Origin: Lentisphaera araneosa HTCC2155
GTDB lineage: Bacteria; Verrucomicrobiota; Lentisphaeria; Lentisphaerales; Lentisphaeraceae
Assembly (NCBI RefSeq): GCF_000170755.1
Contig: NZ_ABCK01000021.1
Span: forward strand, 1-64,000
Reading direction: 5' to 3'
DNA length: 64,000 nucleotides
Both the position numbers and the translations under genes were made by a program. Below are positions 58,436 to 64,000 of this stretch, one piece after another. Under the pieces are notes generated by a model. That model was not told where the DNA came from. It searched no databases and saw only the letters and a program-made list of their open reading frames with translations. The stretch's first letter is position 1, and every line of letters begins with the position of its first letter.

Positions 58436-58605
58436 TTCATAACTCTCTAATAAATTAGTTCATAGTTGGGCGTTGAGGCGATATTAGCAAAAGCCCTGAT
58501 TCTTAAATACCTATGCGTTAAGAGTCATTAAAAAAAGACAGACTTTTGGGTAAAAGTATAAAGTTAATTCATTCCGATGTCTGTTTAATAAGGCTGTATA
58601 AAAAT

Positions 58606-61128
58606 TTATTTAAGTTTAATACTAATCACATCGCCTGTCTGTGTTGGAAAACTATAAAGCTCCACATCCACTTTCTGTGGTGTGAGTTCAGTTTCGTTAA
58701 TCGCGAATCTCAACTCTGATTTCGACTGAATGAAACAAACATTCCCCTTTAGAGACTTTATTTTAGCCTTATACAAGGCGCCTTCTTTCCAGTCTACATC
58801 CACTTCAAAAGCACCGCGAGCACGCAAGCCTTTCACCGAACCATTCTTCCAAACAGCTGGTAAGGCAGGCAAAAACTCTATGGCTCCCGCGTGAGACTGC
58901 AAAAGCATTTCTGCGATCCCCGCAGTTCCGCCAAAATTGCCATCAATTTGAAAGGGGGGATGATTATCGAATAAATTGGGGAGCGTTGATTTTGTAAGTA
59001 AAGCCAAAAGATTTTCATGGGATTTTTCTCCATCGTTCAATCGGGCTAAGAAATTGATAATCCAGGCACGGCTCCACCCCGTGTGCCCTCCTCCCGAACT
59101 CAAGCGATGATCCAAGCTTTTACGGGCGGCTTGGGCTAGTTTTGGCGTACGTGCCGTATTGATTTCCTTGGCGGGATAAAGTCCATAGAGATGTGAAATA
59201 TGACGGTGCCCTGGATCAACTTCTTCGAGTTCCTCGGCCCATTCCATAATGCGACCATCTTTAGCTATTTTTGTGGGGCTTAGCTTCTGTAGTATGAGAT
59301 TGAGCTCCTTGCGAAACTCTTGATCGATGTTGAGAATTTCAGCGCTTTTAATAGTATTGGTAAAAAGGTCGCGCATGATTTGATGATCCATGGTGGGGCC
59401 CATTGTTAGATTAGCCTCTTTACCATCGGGAGTTTTAAAACGGTTCTCCGGTGAGGTTGAGGGACCAGAGACTAACAAGCCCGTAGCGGGGTTTTCCACT
59501 AGCCAATCCATACAGAAAAGAGCTGCCCCTTTCATGATCGGGTAAGCACGATTTCTTAAAAAATCTTTATCGCCATTAAACTCGTAGTGTTCCCACAAGT
59601 GACGCGAGCACCAAGCTCCTCCCACCGGCCACATGCCATACTGTGGCTTGCCAATGAGACTGGCAAAGAACCAAGCATCGGTAGTGTGACCCGCGGTCCA
59701 ACCACGACAGCCAAAGTTCTTCTGAGCGACCTCCCGCCCCCGTTCTTGAAGACGTTCCAATAAATAAAAAGCTGGCATATGGCATTCGCTTAAGTTAGTC
59801 GTTTCAGCGTGCCAATAATTCATTTGAAAGTTAATATTGATATGGAAGTCCGAGTTCCACGCTGGCATGAGTCCATCCGTCCACAGCCCTTGAAGGTTAG
59901 CTGGCATGGTACCCGGTCTTGAACTACTGATGAGTAGGTAACGTCCATACTGAAAATACTGTTCAAAAAGCTGTGCATCATACTGTCCCTTTATAAGGTC
60001 AATGAGTCGTTGGTCTGTTGGCTTATGTGCAGAGGGAGAAGCACCGAGGTCGAGGTCAACGCGTTTAAATAATTTTTGATAATCTTGAATGTGATCCGTG
60101 CGCGCTTGATGATAGCTTTTTTGAGTCGCATGATTCAATTGCTTTTGGCAACTCGCCGTAAGCTTTTTGTCGCCGTAATAATCACTACTAGCCACTAAAA
60201 CCAAGGTAACCGCATCGGCATTTTCGACGCGAATTGAATCTTCTTCATAAAAAATCTTACCCCCTTCATTTAAAACCTTTAGATGGGTTTCAAAAGCCAC
60301 GCCCTTGGCGGCACTGGGGAATTGTTCAATAACTTTCTTTTTAGATGTCCGAGCCTGACCTTTTAAAACTAAAGCTCCATTTTCCATCATTTTCAGCTGA
60401 CTACTTTGAGGGCGAGTTAAACTCGCTGAAAAAGAAATTTTTGCTTTTTCATCACTGCTCAAGCGAAGGTAAATTGCCTGGTCAACGGCAGATGAAAAAA
60501 GTTCTCTTTTGTACGTTGTGCCCGCAAATTCATACTGCACACTTGAGATGGCATTTTCAAGGTTCAAGTCGCGACGATAGTTGCTAACCTCGTCTCGCTT
60601 GGGAAAAATAAGCTCCAAATCCGCCATCATCTGATAATTATGAGTCCCCCTACCCAAACTTGTACCCATCACTTTTTCTTCAACCACTTTCTGAGCTTCA
60701 ACATACTTCTCATCAAAAAGTAACTTCCGAGCTTCTGCAATGCCGGCCTGAACATTGGGCTTATCGCGCTCCACTGGCTCACCTGACCACATTGTGTCTT
60801 CATTGAGCTGGAGCCATTCTTTATTGATCCCGCCGTAAACCATCGCTCCGAGACGACCGTTACCCACTGGTAGGGCCTCGACCCAATGACTCGCTGGTTT
60901 TCGATACCAAAGACTCAAGTCATTAGCCGGAGCCACAGCTTCACCTGACAAACGGCATTTAGCCTTAGCTATGGCTTCAATTCTAGTATCTTTATTACGT
61001 ATCTTAAATAAACTATCTTGCTTGCTTTTACGATTTTTACGCGCGGCTTCAAGATTGGGTATCATGAAAACTACGGCTGTAATCATCAATAATGAAAAAG
61101 ATTTTATACTCGTCAATTTTTTGCTCAT
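58606..61128 (-). CDS. GH95 family alpha-L-fucosidase
   Basis: 840 residues from ATG 61128, five bases after the sulfatase stop; the frame extends to 61188 but that would overlap the sulfatase gene. Signal segment [22 protein letters not shown]95 landmarks: [102 protein letters not shown]. Cleaves alpha-fucosyl (or galactosyl) residues from glycans, in the periplasm. Confidence 0.95.
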   Translation of the reverse strand: MSKKLTSIKSFSLLMITAVVFMIPNLEAARKNRKSKQDSLFKIRNKDTRIEAIAKAKCRLSGEAVAPANDLSLWYRKPASHWVEALPVGNGRLGAMVYGGINKEWLQLNEDTMWSGEPVERDKPNVQAGIAEARKLLFDEKYVEAQKVVEEKVMGTSLGRGTHNYQMMADLELIFPKRDEVSNYRRDLNLENAISSVQYEFAGTTYKRELFSSAVDQAIYLRLSSDEKAKISFSASLTRPQSSQLKMMENGALVLKGQARTSKKKVIEQFPSAAKGVAFETHLKVLNEGGKIFYEEDSIRVENADAVTLVLVASSDYYGDKKLTASCQKQLNHATQKSYHQARTDHIQDYQKLFKRVDLDLGASPSAHKPTDQRLIDLIKGQYDAQLFEQYFQYGRYLLISSSRPGTMPANLQGLWTDGLMPAWNSDFHININFQMNYWHAETTNLSECHMPAFYLLERLQERGREVAQKNFGCRGWTAGHTTDAWFFASLIGKPQYGMWPVGGAWCSRHLWEHYEFNGDKDFLRNRAYPIMKGAALFCMDWLVENPATGLLVSGPSTSPENRFKTPDGKEANLTMGPTMDHQIMRDLFTNTIKSAEILNIDQEFRKELNLILQKLSPTKIAKDGRIMEWAEELEEVDPGHRHISHLYGLYPAKEINTARTPKLAQAARKSLDHRLSSGGGHTGWSRAWIINFLARLNDGEKSHENLLALLTKSTLPNLFDNHPPFQIDGNFGGTAGIAEMLLQSHAGAIEFLPALPAVWKNGSVKGLRARGAFEVDVDWKEGALYKAKIKSLKGNVCFIQSKSELRFAINETELTPQKVDVELYSFPTQTGDVISIKLK

Positions 61129-61132
61129 TTGC

Positions 61133-62650
61133 TTATTTATTTTTTCCTCGTTTGCGCTTTTTTTGATCTCCCTCAAGCTCAGGATCAATACCCGGAAGCC
61201 TCCAGCGTGGGTGTACGGTATGCTCTTTTTCCATTATCTTTTCCATGCGTGCAACGATTTCCGGGTAATCCTTGGCGATGTTTTTTGCCTCGCTTATATC
61301 GGTGCTTAAATCATAAAGTTCAGTCTTTCCTTTAAGTCCATTCTTGCGGTAGGATTTCCATTTCCCCATGTGAACGGCTTGCTGTTTACCACGTTCATAA
61401 AATTCCCAATAAAGGTACTCTCGTTTAGTTTGTTGCTCGCTTTTACCTCGTAGAGTGGGCATAATTGAAATACCATCCATTTCCTCCGTGAGAGCTTTAC
61501 CACCCGCATCCGCAAGCGTGGGCATAAGGTCATACTGAGTCGTGGGAAGATCACAGGTACTGTTCGATTCAATAGTACCTGGCCACCAAGCTATCAAGGG
61601 TACGCGAATACCTCCCTCATAGAGGTAGCGTTTATACATTCGCAAATCGCCATTCCCCTTGAAAGTATCCGTTCTTAGATAGTAGCTATCTTCATCACCA
61701 TTATCACTAGTCCACATAATTATGGTATTATTTTGAATTCCCAAGTCTTCTACAGCATCAATAATTCGACCCACATTACGATCGTGATGAGTCATCAGTG
61801 CGCAGTAAACCTTTTCACGCAAAGTAAGTTCTTCATATTGATCATAGCCCGCCATGTCCGGTACGCGCATACCACCGGGCATGCCTCCATGAGGCACGGT
61901 TGAAGCCAGATAAATAAAGAAAGGTTTCTTGATTTCGCTATTCTTTTTAATAAACTCAATAGCTTTATCAACATAAAGATTTTCGGTAAAAGTTCCAACA
62001 CCAGGTGGAACCACACCGCCAGAAGTATTTTTATTTGAGGGGATGATTGTCCCCTCCAGTAAGTCAGGCCTATTTTTAGGGAGTTCGATTTGCTGACCAT
62101 TTTCATAAATGTGGTGGGGATAATAATCACGGCAGTCAAAATGACTTAAAAAACCAAGCCAGTAATCAAAGCCATAACCCGTTATGGTTTCAGGTTTTTC
62201 TGTACCGCCGGCACTGAGCTTGCCAAAGCCAGCTGTTGCGTAGCCCGCGTCACGGGCTACACTGCCCAACATGGGATGTTTTGGGGGCCAAAGTTCAACG
62301 GGTGGTTCTTTACTATTGGCACGCCAAGCGGCATTACCAGGGTGCTTTCCTGACATGAGGCTACAGCGTGAGGGACCGCAAACCGCATTGCCTGCATAAG
62401 CTCGGGTAAATTTCATTCCACCTTTGCGCAGTCGATCAATATTGGGGGTTTTTATGATTTTCTGACTAACTTCATCCATTTGATAAGCTGGGACTTTTCC
62501 AATCCCCCAGTCATCAGTATTGATGTAAATTATATTAGGCTGAATCTTCTCCGCCATTACTGAATTTGAAAAACTGATCACCGCAAAAGTATTTATAAAA
62601 AGGCCTAGCATATTTCTAATGTGGAAGTGTTTTGTGAAATTTAATTTCAT
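61133..62650 (-). CDS. sulfatase (formylglycine type), copy 3
   Basis: 505 residues. Signal peptide from about residue 11 ([21 protein letters not shown]). Active site CGPSR ([19 protein letters not shown]); metal motifs [11 protein letters not shown] and [11 protein letters not shown]. Basic tail [12 protein letters not shown] like that of copy 2. Upstream partner of GH95 in a coupled operon, so desulfation probably precedes defucosylation of the same glycan. Confidence 0.95.
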   Translation of the reverse strand: MKLNFTKHFHIRNMLGLFINTFAVISFSNSVMAEKIQPNIIYINTDDWGIGKVPAYQMDEVSQKIIKTPNIDRLRKGGMKFTRAYAGNAVCGPSRCSLMSGKHPGNAAWRANSKEPPVELWPPKHPMLGSVARDAGYATAGFGKLSAGGTEKPETITGYGFDYWLGFLSHFDCRDYYPHHIYENGQQIELPKNRPDLLEGTIIPSNKNTSGGVVPPGVGTFTENLYVDKAIEFIKKNSEIKKPFFIYLASTVPHGGMPGGMRVPDMAGYDQYEELTLREKVYCALMTHHDRNVGRIIDAVEDLGIQNNTIIMWTSDNGDEDSYYLRTDTFKGNGDLRMYKRYLYEGGIRVPLIAWWPGTIESNSTCDLPTTQYDLMPTLADAGGKALTEEMDGISIMPTLRGKSEQQTKREYLYWEFYERGKQQAVHMGKWKSYRKNGLKGKTELYDLSTDISEAKNIAKDYPEIVARMEKIMEKEHTVHPRWRLPGIDPELEGDQKKRKRGKNK

Positions 62651-62666
62651 TGATCAAACTTTTTGT

Positions 62667-63899
62667 TTATTGATTAAAGGCAGGAAGAATTCTCTCAGGT
62701 GCCAAGTCAAGCATGGGGCCGCCACCTTTAATTTTAGCACTGGAAACTACGACTAAATCCATCTCAGGATAAATTAAAATAAATTGACCGGCTGCACCAC
62801 GACAGGAAATACAGCTCACTTTTTTCCCTCCAGAACGTTTACCTCCAATTTCTACATCTTTGTTCCAAATGAAGAAACCATAGGCTCCATTATGCTTGCC
62901 GGGCCAAATTGGTGACATCGCTTTTTTCATATACTCCTCAGGAATGAGTTGTTCACCATCCCATTTCCCATTAGCCATCATCATCAAACCAATCTTAAGC
63001 ATATCGCGCGAAGTCATTTCAACCCCTGCCGCAGCACGCGGCAAGTTATTTTTATCTTTGGGCCATTTATAGTTACTAATCCCCATCTTACCAAAGAACT
63101 CCTTACTTATGAATTCTTGAGCACTACTAGGTGCCACGGTATCTACAACAGTCATCGTAATCGTTGGATCAATCCCGCCATATTGCCATTGCTGTTTCTC
63201 TTTCACAATTGGCTGACTGGCACTAAACATGGCCTCTACCATTTTCTGTCCCTTCAACTTCTTGCCTGCTTTCTTCATCTTATTTTTGTCAAGCTTAATG
63301 CCTGAATGAAGATTCAAAACTTCAGCTAGAGTAACCTGCTCCGCTCCGTCGACCACCTTAGTCTTATCGACCTTAGTCAGAAAATCCAAAACTGGCTTAT
63401 CCAGATCAGCCATAGAGATGTAACCTAGCTGCATGGCACGACCTAGTGCCATTGCTGTAAGAGACTTTGATATAGACATGACAATATGTGGATGATCAAT
63501 ACGCCCTTTGCGGAAATAAGACTCCGAAATCAGTTTCCCCTTGTAAGCAATAAGTAGGCTATCAAACTTCTTCTTCGGGTCCTGAGACATTTCATCAACT
63601 AACTTAACAATCAATTCTTTCTTACCACCATCGATGCCAAGACTTCCTACAGGAATTCCATCGCCCAGACTTTTAGGTGCATGACTAATACTAAGCAGCT
63701 CTCCTGAAGGTTGAGGTAGTTCCCCCTCCGTGCTAGATTTTTTATTAAAATCAACGACTTCTTCTTTAAGACCATTATCTTGGTCTGAAGCATGGTTTTT
63801 TAAATGTGGCGAGAAGATAACACCGGCCAATAAAAGTGGGAAAAACTTAGTCAAACTTATCATTCTTGAAGTCTCAATATTATTAAATTTATAATTCAT
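62667..63899 (-). CDS. beta-lactamase-fold serine hydrolase
   Basis: 410 residues; the signal peptide probably begins at the inner Met (MISLTKFFPLLLAGVIFSP, 63863). Class C-like SxxK is SISK (VMSISKSLTAMALGRAMQLG). The second element is QWQYGGIDPTITMTVVD. The C-terminal part CRGAAGQFILIYPEMDLVVV is usual for esterase or peptidase members. Its role in the cluster may be ester removal from the glycan. 16 bases upstream of the sulfatase gene. Confidence 0.9.
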   Translation of the reverse strand: MNYKFNNIETSRMISLTKFFPLLLAGVIFSPHLKNHASDQDNGLKEEVVDFNKKSSTEGELPQPSGELLSISHAPKSLGDGIPVGSLGIDGGKKELIVKLVDEMSQDPKKKFDSLLIAYKGKLISESYFRKGRIDHPHIVMSISKSLTAMALGRAMQLGYISMADLDKPVLDFLTKVDKTKVVDGAEQVTLAEVLNLHSGIKLDKNKMKKAGKKLKGQKMVEAMFSASQPIVKEKQQWQYGGIDPTITMTVVDTVAPSSAQEFISKEFFGKMGISNYKWPKDKNNLPRAAAGVEMTSRDMLKIGLMMMANGKWDGEQLIPEEYMKKAMSPIWPGKHNGAYGFFIWNKDVEIGGKRSGGKKVSCISCRGAAGQFILIYPEMDLVVVSSAKIKGGGPMLDLAPERILPAFNQ

Positions 63900-63913
63900 T
63901 CGTACAGATGATT

Positions 63914-64000
63914 TTATTTACTTTGCACTGTAAACCATTTGTAGAGTTCTGGGTTTTTGAGCGTCTGCATAACAATGCCATGCCCCTCAGATTCATAGCT
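63914..64000 (-). CDS. C-terminal end of an alpha/beta hydrolase (partial)
   Basis: The last 28 residues are seen: SYESEGHGIVMQTLKNPELYKWFTVQSK, stop TAA at 63914. 'E-GHG' with a downstream helix is the usual site of the catalytic His in prolyl oligopeptidase or dienelactone hydrolase-like enzymes. The gene begins beyond the right edge. Confidence 0.6.
   Translation of the reverse strand, partial: SYESEGHGIVMQTLKNPELYKWFTVQSK

Noticed and set aside
44924-62650. Bacteroidota-type polysaccharide utilisation locus
   Set aside because: No SusC, SusD or hybrid two-component regulator gene is in the window, so only the looser term glycan-degradation cluster is used.

Overview
The window looks like a chromosome segment of a marine Lentisphaerota bacterium (Lentisphaera-like). 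This is inferred from gene content: Cys-type sulfatases, DUF1552/DUF1592 cytochrome-like pairs, DUF1080 proteins, many-prepilin style proteins starting MKKFTLIELL, an ECF sigma factor next to a Ser/Thr kinase, and AT-rich DNA with weak ribosome binding sites. No rRNA or tRNA gene is visible to fix the taxonomy.

Region 1 (1-33184) is a chromosomal integron. A tyrosine recombinase of the IntI type lies on the minus strand at the left edge and runs off the window. It is followed by a leader of about 540 bases holding perfect 34-base palindromes, and then by 65 gene cassettes in a row, all in plus orientation and each closed by an attC site. I placed every attC by matching its R'' box to the R' box that opens the same cassette. 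The attC sites fall into a few near-identical classes, typical of a sedentary chromosomal integron. Fifty cassettes carry genes, mostly short lipoproteins, small membrane proteins and orphan cytosolic proteins, with one toxin-antitoxin pair at the distal end. Fifteen have no ordinary gene. Most of those belong to repeated families (A/F and B/C) with conserved hairpins and, in family A, a conserved micro-ORF whose start codon lies in a hairpin loop. An IS110-family element with subterminal inverted repeats (IS1111-like) is inserted inside attC 50.

Region 2 (33228-53545) begins where the array ends. It holds a GH92 mannosidase gene, an ECF sigma factor translationally coupled to a membrane-anchored kinase with WNK-like placement of the ATP-binding lysine, and a tight four-gene operon DUF1552-DUF1592-DUF1080-lactonase. 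Divergent from that operon are a sulfatase, a prepilin-like protein, a second DUF1552-DUF1592 pair, a TonB-like protein with a prenyltransferase-type toroid domain, and a DUF1080-like gene split by a -1 frame change at tandem slippery heptamers in front of a hairpin.

Region 3 (53668-64000, minus strand) is a glycan-degradation cluster: a putative TIM-barrel glycosidase, two sulfatases, a sialate O-acetylesterase-type esterase, a GH95 fucosidase, a beta-lactamase-fold serine hydrolase and the end of an alpha/beta hydrolase. Together with GH92 and the third sulfatase this suggests use of a sulfated, acetylated, fucose- and/or mannose-containing polysaccharide.
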